Shown in pieces: positions 1 through 5,809 of a stretch of 10,304 nt of DNA. The notes under the pieces are model-generated. The model was given only the letters and a program-made list of their open reading frames with translations. It was not told the DNA's origin and ran no database searches. How positions within the stretch are numbered: the first letter of the stretch is position 1; every line of letters begins with the position of its first letter. The position numbers and the translations under genes were made by a program. This DNA is from JBBSZK01 sp964428325. GTDB taxonomy: Archaea > Nanobdellota > Nanobdellia > Pacearchaeales > GW2011-AR1. Location of the stretch: positions 1 to 10,304 of the forward strand of contig CAYRXU010000015.1 of assembly GCA_964428325.1 (NCBI GenBank), written 5' to 3'.

Positions 1-368
1 ATGTATACAACTTTGATCTCCCAACAATCCCTGCAGATTACATCCACCGCATTGGAAGAACAGCACGTGCAGGAAAGAACGGTATCGCAATCAGCTTTGT
101 TTCATCTGGAGACCATACCGAATTCAGACAAATCTGCCGTGAAACATCAGCCGTCATGGAAAAAGCCCCAGTTCCAGAAATAAAAATAATCCCTATCTTC
201 TTTAACTCAAACGCCGACCGAAAGGAAGCACGCAATAGGGGCCGCGGTCGCGGTGGCTTTAGACGCGCCAGCGGCAGGAGAAGCAGCTTTGGAAATGAAA
301 GAGGCCGAAGTCGAGGATTCTCACGCGGAAGCAACTCCAGATTCAGAGGCAGAGGCAGAGGCAGATAA
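1..368 (+). CDS. DEAD-box ATP-dependent RNA helicase, C-terminal part (5' end outside window)
   Basis: The reading frame is open from the window edge (codons start at base 3) to a TAA ending at 368, about 121 residues. It begins with VYNFDLP, which fits motif Va of superfamily 2 DEAD-box helicases, followed by the diagnostic motif VI HRIGRTARAG, which contributes arginines to the ATP site, and then the conserved AISFVSSGD strand. After about 70 residues the protein becomes a low-complexity basic tail of roughly 50 residues rich in Arg, Gly and Ser, ending in RGRGRGR. Such RGG/RG tails in DEAD-box proteins (RhlE, DbpA and CsdA relatives) bind RNA non-specifically. The likely role is ATP-dependent unwinding of RNA duplexes in ribosome assembly or mRNA turnover. 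The Walker A and DEAD motifs lie upstream of the window, so the subfamily cannot be fixed. An ATG at 156 in the same frame is internal. Confidence 0.93.
   Translation, partial: VYNFDLPTIPADYIHRIGRTARAGKNGIAISFVSSGDHTEFRQICRETSAVMEKAPVPEIKIIPIFFNSNADRKEARNRGRGRGGFRRASGRRSSFGNERGRSRGFSRGSNSRFRGRGRGR
345..362 (+). repeat. Three tandem AGAGGC hexamers encoding RG dipeptides
   Basis: Three perfect tandem copies of AGAGGC lie in the helicase reading frame and encode Arg-Gly three times just before the stop. The array can change length by slippage without breaking the frame, so the tail length may vary between strains. Confidence 0.8.
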
Positions 369-385
369 CCTCTCATTGCCCTTAG

Positions 386-394
386 TTATTTAAA
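386..394 (+). promoter_or_regulatory. TATA box (TTATTTAAA) for the 21-aa mini-gene
   Basis: The AT box is centred about 25 nt upstream of the ATG at 416, the spacing expected for a leaderless archaeal transcript. It is the main evidence that the tiny frame at 416-481 is a real gene and not part of the helicase 3' UTR. Confidence 0.6.
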
Positions 395-415
395 CACCAT
401 TCACTTCAAGTATTT

Positions 416-481
416 ATGAGAAAAGCAACACGCGTCGCAAGAAAAAAGAGAGCAAAGGCAGTCAGAAAGAAAAATAAATAA
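416..481 (+). CDS. 21-residue highly basic mini-protein
   Basis: ATG at 416 to TAA at 479-481 encodes 21 residues. Twelve are basic (five Arg, seven Lys), with no acidic or aromatic residue; the start is MRKATRVARKK. A TATA-like box sits at leaderless spacing upstream. The stop lies only 4 nt from the 3' end of the convergent tRNA-Asp gene. Size and charge recall the smallest ribosomal protein, eL41 (about 25 residues, nearly all basic), which occurs in eukaryotes and some archaea. However, eL41 normally has tryptophan near its N-terminus and a characteristic WRKKRMRRLKRK-like core that I do not see here. Binding to rRNA or another nucleic acid is an inference from composition only. The frame is short enough to be chance, and the promoter position is what raises it above that. 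Confidence 0.5.
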   Translation: MRKATRVARKKRAKAVRKKNK

Positions 482-485
482 TATA

Positions 486-557
486 CGCCCGCTGCGGGAA
501 TCGGACCCGCGTCTCCGGCGCGACAGGCCAGCGTACTAACCACTATACTAAGCGAGC
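486..557 (-). tRNA. tRNA-Asp (anticodon GTC)
   Basis: On the minus strand the 72-nt sequence folds as a complete cloverleaf. The acceptor stem GCTCGCT pairs with AGCGGGC (one G-U pair). A short D arm GTA/TAC closes a loop containing GTGGTTAG. The anticodon arm CTGGC/GCCGG encloses loop CTGTCGC with anticodon GTC at 34-36. A 4-nt variable loop and a T arm GCGGG/CCCGC with loop TCCGATT follow. The discriminator base is G, as expected for tRNA-Asp. CCA is not encoded: the sequence downstream of the discriminator reads TATAT. There is no intron. The 5' half (positions 1-38) together with the upstream promoter is duplicated exactly at 2745-2820. Confidence 0.95.
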
Positions 558-595
558 AGTAAAATATCTTATAATTGAAGTCTTTTAAACCTTAC
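520..595 (-). repeat. 76-bp perfect direct repeat, copy 1: 5' half of tRNA-Asp plus its promoter
   Basis: This stretch is identical base for base to 2745-2820, in the same orientation. It covers tRNA-Asp positions 1-38 and 38 bp upstream, including the TATA-like box. Here it is joined to the 3' half of the tRNA, giving an intact gene. Beyond both ends the two copies diverge at once (519 against 2744, and 596 against 2821). Confidence 0.97.
582..589 (-). promoter_or_regulatory. TATA box of tRNA-Asp
   Basis: On the minus strand the box reads TTTAAAAG, centred about 28 nt upstream of the mature tRNA 5' end at 557, the usual place for an archaeal tRNA TATA box. Confidence 0.6.
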
Positions 596-692
596 TTCTT
601 CCCAATATAATAAAGATTATAATCCTTAGTAGTCATCCCAAAAGATGCAAGATATGATTGCTCAGCTCAATGGGTTTGTGACTTCTGCAAAT
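596..692. other. Noncoding spacer between the tRNA-Asp promoter and the S-layer-like gene 3' end
   Basis: I see no gene here. It is AT-rich and contains the 10-bp perfect palindrome GATTATAATC at 615-624. Its right edge runs into the hairpin that straddles the S-layer-like gene's stop codon. Confidence 0.6.
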
Positions 693-723
693 CTATAGCA
701 ACTCAGCTATGTAGATATTTGCA
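686..723. repeat. Imperfect inverted repeat straddling the S-layer-like gene stop codon
   Basis: Arms 686-699 and 706-723 around a 6-nt loop pair as 7 + 3 + 4 bp, with two 2-nt bulges on the right arm. The outer stem is TGCAAAT/ATTTGCA. The stop codon (693-695) lies in the stem. It could protect or process the mRNA 3' end. There is no adjoining T-run on the transcript side, so it is not a typical terminator. Confidence 0.5.
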
Positions 724-2516
724 GCGCTCTGATTACTCGGATAACTAATAACTGCACGATATTGATCTGGATCGGTTCTATCTGTTGTTACCATAGTCCC
801 CCATCGATCCATGCTCTTATACAAATAAGGGCTGCTTGTCATACGAATCTCATCAAACGCCATGTCGCTTCCCCAAGTCATTTCCACGTCATCCACACCA
901 ACCCCATTAGCACTGGTACCAAGACCTTCCGTCTTGACAATAAGTGCATTCCAGATACCTTCCTCCCAGAATCTACCCCTCCCTTCAAAGATAATGAGCG
1001 CAGGATTTCGTATCTGATTACATGAAACATCACGCACGTATATCTTAGTAGTGTAAGATGAATATCGCGTAAACTCATAACTCAATGGCCCAATTGAAAC
1101 AGTACGATTATGTTGCGAGTCAACTAAAATACCATTAACAAAGAAATTACCTCCTGTAGAAAGATTAACTGCCACACGATCATAACCCGGTCCGCTGAAG
1201 AATCTAAGCCCAGATACATTAGTCAAATTTACCACGAGGGGCTCATAGAAAGATAAGCTAGCTCGTTTGCTAGACATGATGACGGGATAAACAACCAGAT
1301 CCTGGCCTAGACTAAGAGGATAGTTGACGCGGATATGTGCGGGCAAGGAAGTGGTCGAAGTAGATTGCTTGTCAGAATAGGCAATCTCATAGAGTTCTCC
1401 ATTGATACCGAAATATCCGAGCCCTTCCGAAGCAATGGTGACGGGATATTCTTGTCCTGAGAAAACATCTCTTAGGATAACCTTGTCTCTAGAGAACCCT
1501 ATCGATTCATTAACTATTGTAGCTACTTGCATAAGATAAGAGTACAATCCTTCGCCCATAACTAGATAGCTCAATACGGGAACAGGAGAGTTTTCAACTG
1601 AGATTAATCTATTGCCTCGAGCATCAGCGAGCGTCGAAGAGCTACCATTAGCAAGAAGCCACTCAACAGTCTTCTTGAAACCTCTATGTTCAGCCATAGA
1701 AAGGGTCAATTTGTCATTTCCACTATTTTGAAAATTGAAATTCTCGCGATATGAAGAATTCTCTCCAAAACTCATATTAGTAAAGTCAAGCATAAACGTA
1801 CCAAAGACAGGATCAACAAAATTCTCCCTCTCGCCAAGAGCATCAAGGTCCGAGTCTGGAGAAAACACGCTAATAGTCATAAAATTTAAAGAAGAAAGAT
1901 TGCCGCTAGAAGACCAACGAAAACTTACTGAAGTGCCTTCAATAGGCAACCCGTCTTCTAACTGCTTAACAGGTTCCCCTTCTTGTAAGACGAATCCGGA
2001 ATATCTGCCATCGCTAAGAACAAGTTTATCCTCAGTGGTTTGATTATCGATAACAAACTTTTTGCCAAAGAGAAATATACTTTGGCCATCAAAATCCCCA
2101 TGAGCAAGATCAATGCTCTGAGAAAAGACAAGAGTTAGATTATAAATAACATTTGAAGGTGACGTTCCAAGCCTAAAAACAAAGCGAGGATCATAGTCGG
2201 AGTTTGGTTCTTTCGCATATATGAAAGGACTTGACCCAATTCTTATGAATTGTACATACTCAGCTTCCACATCCCTGCTCCGCAACAATCCATCTGCGAG
2301 AACAACCGAGAGTTCACTATCGGTTATAGTCTGTCTTACTTTATTCATACTATCATTGAGATGGATTGGGGTACTGGTACTAAAAAGTGGAAAGCGCGCA
2401 CCCGGAGATAGTTGCGGTCCAGGGTCTGCAGAACTAAATGGGATGTTGCTTTGAGAAGAAATCACGACCATTAATACAATAACCGCGGCCAAAGCTAAAA
2501 CTACTCTCTCGTTCAT
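693..2516 (-). CDS. S-layer-like secreted surface glycoprotein, 607 aa
   Basis: Residues 1-22 form a hydrophobic signal or anchor segment after MNERVV. The mature part has the order of elements I associate with archaeal S-layer proteins of Methanococcales and DPANN type. These are an N-terminal LADG strand (residues 73-76) followed by a Y-x-Q-F-I pattern, a SDYDPR segment near 106-111, and IFLFGKKF near 147-154 followed by KLVLSDG. A second beta-rich half contains VNGILVDSQ and a C-terminus ending AELL. About 13 N-x-S/T sequons are spread along the chain, which fits an N-glycosylated external protein. It probably sits in or on the cell envelope, as the main lattice protein or a paralogue. It is the only recognisable gene between the two 76-bp tRNA-derived repeats. 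The start at 2516 is supported by the signal peptide and by a TATA box 25 nt upstream. Family assignment is by pattern recall, without alignment. Confidence 0.75.
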   Translation of the reverse strand: MNERVVLALAAVIVLMVVISSQSNIPFSSADPGPQLSPGARFPLFSTSTPIHLNDSMNKVRQTITDSELSVVLADGLLRSRDVEAEYVQFIRIGSSPFIYAKEPNSDYDPRFVFRLGTSPSNVIYNLTLVFSQSIDLAHGDFDGQSIFLFGKKFVIDNQTTEDKLVLSDGRYSGFVLQEGEPVKQLEDGLPIEGTSVSFRWSSSGNLSSLNFMTISVFSPDSDLDALGERENFVDPVFGTFMLDFTNMSFGENSSYRENFNFQNSGNDKLTLSMAEHRGFKKTVEWLLANGSSSTLADARGNRLISVENSPVPVLSYLVMGEGLYSYLMQVATIVNESIGFSRDKVILRDVFSGQEYPVTIASEGLGYFGINGELYEIAYSDKQSTSTTSLPAHIRVNYPLSLGQDLVVYPVIMSSKRASLSFYEPLVVNLTNVSGLRFFSGPGYDRVAVNLSTGGNFFVNGILVDSQHNRTVSIGPLSYEFTRYSSYTTKIYVRDVSCNQIRNPALIIFEGRGRFWEEGIWNALIVKTEGLGTSANGVGVDDVEMTWGSDMAFDEIRMTSSPYLYKSMDRWGTMVTTDRTDPDQYRAVISYPSNQSAANIYIAELL

Positions 2517-2536
2517 ATTAACAGATATCTTCTTAT

Positions 2537-2545
2537 TATATAAAA
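2537..2545 (-). promoter_or_regulatory. TATA box of the S-layer-like gene
   Basis: On the minus strand TTTTATATA is centred about 25 nt before the ATG at 2516. The leader is therefore absent or only a few nucleotides. No Shine-Dalgarno motif is seen between the box and the start. Confidence 0.65.
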
Positions 2546-2744
2546 GTAGTCTTGAATATGGGATAAATCATTCAATAAGCAACCTTATTACTCTTTCCTT
2601 CCCACTCTTTAAAGGGACCAAGACACTCGCCCCTATCTAATTGAATAGAATTTATCTTGCCCACTACCTTCTTTCCTTTTAACACATCATACTTACTCGC
2701 CTACAAAGGAAGACCCCCAAGAAAATGCCAAAAGAGAAGGGATG
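2546..2744. other. About 200-nt noncoding stretch upstream of the S-layer-like gene
   Basis: No convincing gene is seen. The plus strand is rich in C and T (for example CTCTTTCCTTCCC). A second TATA-like CTTTAAAG lies near 2608. An ATG at 2725 opens a short frame that runs into the tRNA half-copy and stops at 2787; its first seven codons could be the truncated start of another gene. The stretch ends abruptly at the repeat. Confidence 0.5.
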
Positions 2745-2820
2745 GCGACAGGCCAGCGTACTAACCACTATACTAAGCGAGCAGTAAAATATCTTATAAT
2801 TGAAGTCTTTTAAACCTTAC
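2745..2820 (-). pseudogene. tRNA-Asp 5'-half copy with complete promoter (76-bp direct repeat, copy 2)
   Basis: Exact copy of 520-595. tRNA positions 1-38 correspond to 2745-2782 and the TATA-like box to 2807-2814. The 3' half of the tRNA is absent: minus-strand sequence beyond 2745 has no T arm or matching acceptor strand. Position 38 may match by chance, so the junction lies at 37/38 or 38/39, at or next to the canonical archaeal tRNA intron/split site. Since the promoter is intact, a transcript could start here and run leftward toward the S-layer-like gene. Alternatives are the displaced half of an integration target, the relic of a tandem duplication, or an assembly join. Confidence 0.85.
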
Positions 2821-2825
2821 CTAGA

Positions 2826-3140
2826 TTAAAGAGGGCATCCTTCAGCAGTTTCCGGAGTAAATCCTTTTCCAGTGTTCATATGTCCTAAAGCTTCTTCAAC
2901 TTGACCACGACGTGCCAGGGCACCAACAATAGTTGTGCCTTCACCGACAACAGGAACTCGATGATCTCGAAGAAGTGTGCCTGCGACAAGGATATCGGTC
3001 AAATCAACTTTTTCAGAAGTAAGATATACATGACCACGAGAAGCATAATTGCCTCTCGGTTGACTCTCTGCTCGATAACTATCTCTGTGCATAATTATGG
3101 ACATATTTTCCATATTTAAACATTTCGAGCGCCACTCCAT
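2826..3140 (-). CDS. Hypothetical protein, 104 aa
   Basis: I do not recognise this protein. It reads from ATG at 3140 to TAA at 2826-2828. It is soluble-looking, with no signal peptide or membrane helix. The middle (VDLTDILVAG, then VVGEGTTIVGALARRG) looks like alternating strand and helix. Three cysteines or fewer are scattered without a metal-binding pattern. The start at 3140 is chosen because the palindromic TATA box at 3161-3168 lies at leaderless spacing. The in-frame ATG at residue 10 would leave a leader of about 27 nt. The gene is divergent from the Tyr-rich secreted protein and shares its promoter. Its stop is 5 bp from the repeat copy at 2820. It could be a chance frame, but the promoter symmetry argues for a real gene. 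Confidence 0.55.
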   Translation of the reverse strand: MEWRSKCLNMENMSIIMHRDSYRAESQPRGNYASRGHVYLTSEKVDLTDILVAGTLLRDHRVPVVGEGTTIVGALARRGQVEEALGHMNTGKGFTPETAEGCPL

Positions 3141-3160
3141 AGTTACAACAAAACCAAAGA

Positions 3161-3168
3161 TTTATAAA
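3161..3168. promoter_or_regulatory. Palindromic TATA box (TTTATAAA) shared by two divergent genes
   Basis: TTTATAAA is its own reverse complement. It lies 20 nt from the A of the minus-strand ATG (3140) and 21 nt from the A of the plus-strand ATG (3190). Both genes would be leaderless from one box. No second TATA box is evident in the 49-bp intergenic region. Confidence 0.7.
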
Positions 3169-3189
3169 GTTTAAACAGATAGAGTTTTT

Positions 3190-3681
3190 ATGAACAAGAC
3201 ATTCAAGCTTATTGCAGGAATCTTCATTATTGCACTTGCTGTTGTAGCGCTATCTTCATTCTCGAGTGCTTATTCGTACTACAATTACAATGATAATGAG
3301 TATAGCAGGACATTCTACGAAAAGACATCCTATGGAGAAACGGGAAACACCTATGTTCGCAAGGAAGTAACCAAGAACGATGGTTACGAAAGAACATCAT
3401 ATGTAAAGGTCAAAGACTCTGATAACAATAAGCCTTCTTACGCAAACGATCTAAACGACTACTGGTACTACGGTGCAGATGACTACACCATCCGATACTA
3501 CAAAGACTCCTCATACGATGACTCTTACCGCAGATCATACTCGGGAAGCTCATACCACGATTATTACTACAACAATTACCCGCACTACAACGGAAACTAC
3601 TACAGCTGGTCTTACAAGCCAAGAACAGTCTACGTTTACCACTATCCTCGCTGCATCAGCAATCGCGGTTGTAGTTGGTAA
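3190..3681 (+). CDS. Tyrosine-rich secreted protein, 163 aa
   Basis: I know no named family for this protein. Residues 1-27 are a clear signal peptide (MNKTFK, then a hydrophobic run ending near SSAYS). The mature chain is dominated by Tyr: about 32 of 163 residues, with many Asn, Asp, Ser and Arg. It has clusters such as YYNYN, HDYYYNNY and YVYHYPRC. It is strongly hydrophilic, with few aliphatic residues until the C-terminus. The only cysteines are two near the C-terminus (CISNRGC), which could form a disulphide outside the cell. Composition suggests a low-complexity exported surface or matrix protein; carbohydrate binding, adhesion or self-assembly are inferences. The start is supported by the TATA box at leaderless distance. 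It is followed 43-46 nt later by the helicase gene, which has its own promoter. Confidence 0.8.
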   Translation: MNKTFKLIAGIFIIALAVVALSSFSSAYSYYNYNDNEYSRTFYEKTSYGETGNTYVRKEVTKNDGYERTSYVKVKDSDNNKPSYANDLNDYWYYGADDYTIRYYKDSSYDDSYRRSYSGSSYHDYYYNNYPHYNGNYYSWSYKPRTVYVYHYPRCISNRGCSW

Positions 3682-3698
3682 AATTCTATAGCATAATC

Positions 3699-3705
3699 TT
3701 TAAAT
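3699..3705 (+). promoter_or_regulatory. TATA box of the XPD/DinG-like helicase gene
   Basis: TTTAAAT in the context AATCTTTAAA is centred about 26 nt before the ATG at 3728. The same AATCTTTAAA core precedes serS and the probable eS17 gene in this window. The spacing favours ATG 3728 over the GTG at 3725. Confidence 0.6.
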
Positions 3706-3727
3706 TCCCTATCATGTAAAACTCGTG

Positions 3728-5767
3728 ATGGCAAAAGAGGTTGTAGCAGATTTTCAAAAGTTGATAAACCAGATTAATCCTAATGACAATAGACCTGCGT
3801 TTGTTCTCGAAAGGCAAGCACCTTCAACACCTCAACTTGAACAGTTTGAATTGTCATCAACAACACACAGCGAGAGTGTGCCCAAAGTCAATCCCCTCTT
3901 TGCTGACAGGCCATACTGGTCACTCTATGAAAACGATAAACTTCTTGAGCCGCTTAAATTCTCAAACAACAAGACACAAGAAGACGTTGTGCGCGAAGTG
4001 TGTAACACGATAAAGGAAGGTACTAAAGTTGTTCTTATCAAGGGAGTATGTGGCACCGGAAAGAGCGCCATAGCGCTAAACATCGCACGCAAACTCGGTC
4101 GTGCTTCTATTGTAGTGCCCGTAAAAGCTCTCCAAAAGCAATATGATGCAGACTACGCTAAGCGCAAGTATCTTCTCAAACCCAATGGAACACCCCTCAA
4201 GATTTCAATGATAACAGGTCGCGACAACCACCCATCTCCGCTCAAGCCGGGAAAAACATGCGCAGACCCCTCTCTGCCTGAACTCATCAAGATAACAGAC
4301 AAAAACATACACGAGCTCAAAGAATACTATTTCCAGAACCCTTTCATTGAGAACAAGACAAGTCACCCTATTGTCGATGATCTAAAACGCAGCTCTATAG
4401 CTCCGGCAAACCCATACTGGAGCCCTATTGCGCCTGCTCGCCTCGAGTTGAATATCAAAGATGCAAAGAAGAAGAAATACAAGGGTCTTGGAGGCAATGA
4501 ATTCATCTTCTACCATCGAAAGCACGGCTGCTCTTACTATGACCAATATCAAGCCTATATTGATGCAGATGTCATCATATTCAATGCAGCTAAGTACAAG
4601 ATAGAATGCTCTCTCAATCGCAAACCAGAAACAGAAGTGGACATCATTGACGAAGCAGATGAGTTCCTAGATAGCTTTGCTCAACAGGAAACGATCAATC
4701 TCACACGCCTTGCAACATCCCTCCACGCATCCAGTTCATTTGATGCAGAAACAAACCAAACTATCACAAGCATCCGCGAGCTCATTAAATTAGAAGAAAA
4801 AAACAAAGGCGCCCTTGGAATTAATGAGAACGACATCACTCTCGTGTCAAACACTAAACTGCAACGCGTTCTTGAACTACTTCACAAAGAAAGCTCACTT
4901 GAGGAAGAACTCAATTTAGACGAGACTAGCTACATAACGCACGCCATCGAGGTCGCACGCGAATTCGGAGACTTCCTTGAGCAGACTTATGTAAGCTTCC
5001 GACGCGAGAACACGGACCTTCTTGCAAGCTTCGTAACAACAAATATCTCTCAACGATTCCAAGAACTTGCTGATAAAAACAAAGCACTCATCCTCATGTC
5101 AGGTACACTTCACACTAAGGAAGTAATTGAAAAAGTGTTTGGCATCAAGGATTACAAGATCGTAGAGGCAGAAACTAAGACACCAGGAACTATCGATATC
5201 ATCCGCACAGGTAAAGAATTTGACTGCAAATTCTCTAACTTCGGTCAAGGCGAAGGCAAATACACACGTGAACATTATCTTAAAGCATTGGAGGCAGCCA
5301 TCTCAAAAGCAAAGCGTCCACTGCTCGTGCATGTAAACGCCTTTGAAGATATGCCAACAATGGAAGAGCTCTACAGTTACAGCCTCAAGGACCTCATATC
5401 AAGAGAAGAACTCAAAGAAGCGCAACTCAACGACCCAGACAGCAATCGCGTAGCAACATTCAAATCAAAAAAGACAAATATTCTGTTCACAACCAAGTGT
5501 GCCAGGGGCATCGACTTCCCAGGCGACATTTGCAATTCACTTGTGTTCACTAAGTTCCCCAACCCCAACCCCAGAGAAGCTTTTTGGAAAGTTCTCCAGC
5601 AGACACATCCAAGCGCATTCTGGGAGGTCTACAAAGACAAGGCTCAACGTGAGTTCTTGCAAAGATTATACCGCGCGTTGCGCTCTAAGGAAGACCATGT
5701 TTATGTATTGTCTCCAGATATCCGTGTGATTAACACAATCCAAGCTCTCCAGAGAAATTCACCATAG
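3728..5767 (+). CDS. Rad3/XPD/DinG-like superfamily 2 DNA helicase, 679 aa
   Basis: Motifs in order, numbered from the GTG one codon upstream: Walker A GVCGTGKS (107-114); ADVIIFNAAKY (281-291), the conserved strand before motif II in XPD/DinG proteins; Walker B DEAD (309-312); MSGTL (458-462), the family's hallmark; ARGIDFPGD (593-601), motif V; and QRLYRALR (646-653), the motif VI arginine region. These place it in the XPD/DinG group, ATP-dependent helicases that usually unwind DNA 5' to 3' in repair. Motif II is DEAD where the family usually has DEAH. The iron-sulfur region between Walker A and motif II normally has four clustered cysteines. Only C179, C269 and C295 are present, widely spaced, so a classical 4Fe-4S cluster is unlikely. 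The ATG at 3728 fits leaderless spacing; GTG at 3725 would add one residue. The gene stands alone with its own promoter. Confidence 0.85.
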   Translation: MAKEVVADFQKLINQINPNDNRPAFVLERQAPSTPQLEQFELSSTTHSESVPKVNPLFADRPYWSLYENDKLLEPLKFSNNKTQEDVVREVCNTIKEGTKVVLIKGVCGTGKSAIALNIARKLGRASIVVPVKALQKQYDADYAKRKYLLKPNGTPLKISMITGRDNHPSPLKPGKTCADPSLPELIKITDKNIHELKEYYFQNPFIENKTSHPIVDDLKRSSIAPANPYWSPIAPARLELNIKDAKKKKYKGLGGNEFIFYHRKHGCSYYDQYQAYIDADVIIFNAAKYKIECSLNRKPETEVDIIDEADEFLDSFAQQETINLTRLATSLHASSSFDAETNQTITSIRELIKLEEKNKGALGINENDITLVSNTKLQRVLELLHKESSLEEELNLDETSYITHAIEVAREFGDFLEQTYVSFRRENTDLLASFVTTNISQRFQELADKNKALILMSGTLHTKEVIEKVFGIKDYKIVEAETKTPGTIDIIRTGKEFDCKFSNFGQGEGKYTREHYLKALEAAISKAKRPLLVHVNAFEDMPTMEELYSYSLKDLISREELKEAQLNDPDSNRVATFKSKKTNILFTTKCARGIDFPGDICNSLVFTKFPNPNPREAFWKVLQQTHPSAFWEVYKDKAQREFLQRLYRALRSKEDHVYVLSPDIRVINTIQALQRNSP

Positions 5768-5769
5768 GA

Positions 5770-5777
5770 TTTATATA
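5770..5777 (+). promoter_or_regulatory. TATA box (TTTATATA) of the small membrane protein gene
   Basis: It begins 2 nt after the helicase stop codon. Transcription from it should begin near 5799-5800, leaving a leader of about 10 nt that consists of little more than the Shine-Dalgarno sequence. Confidence 0.6.
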
Positions 5778-5799
5778 GGAAATTTAGCCTTATGGTATA

Positions 5800-5806
5800 G
5801 AGGTGA
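5800..5806 (+). promoter_or_regulatory. Shine-Dalgarno sequence GAGGTGA
   Basis: It matches the complement of the archaeal 16S rRNA 3' end (GGAGGTGAT). It lies directly before an overlapping ATGTG. The ATG at 5808 opens only 13 codons, while the GTG at 5810 opens the 73-aa membrane protein, so the GTG is the likely start. Spacing is short. Most other genes in the window lack such a site. Confidence 0.55.
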
Positions 5807-5809
5807 CAT

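Noticed and set aside
1..183. Plus-strand frame starting with ATG at base 1
   Set aside because: It is out of frame with the clear helicase motif HRIGRTARAG, which is read from base 3.
38..376. Long minus-strand open frame opposite the helicase tail
   Set aside because: Low-complexity Leu/Pro/Arg translation that is simply the complement of the RG-rich codons; the plus-strand frame carries the recognisable DEAD-box motif VI.
520..2820. A complete integrative element or insertion sequence
   Set aside because: No integrase, transposase or terminal inverted repeats are visible; only the direct repeats and one cargo-like gene, so it is kept as a finding, not a mobile-element feature.
2745..2820. 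A functional split tRNA gene
   Set aside because: An intact tRNA-Asp with the same anticodon lies nearby, and no 3' half or complementary leader was seen in the window.
3410..3691. Overlapping frames on both strands of the Tyr-rich gene
   Set aside because: Repetitive TAC/TAT codons give long open shadow frames; only the plus-strand frame from 3190 has a signal peptide and promoter.
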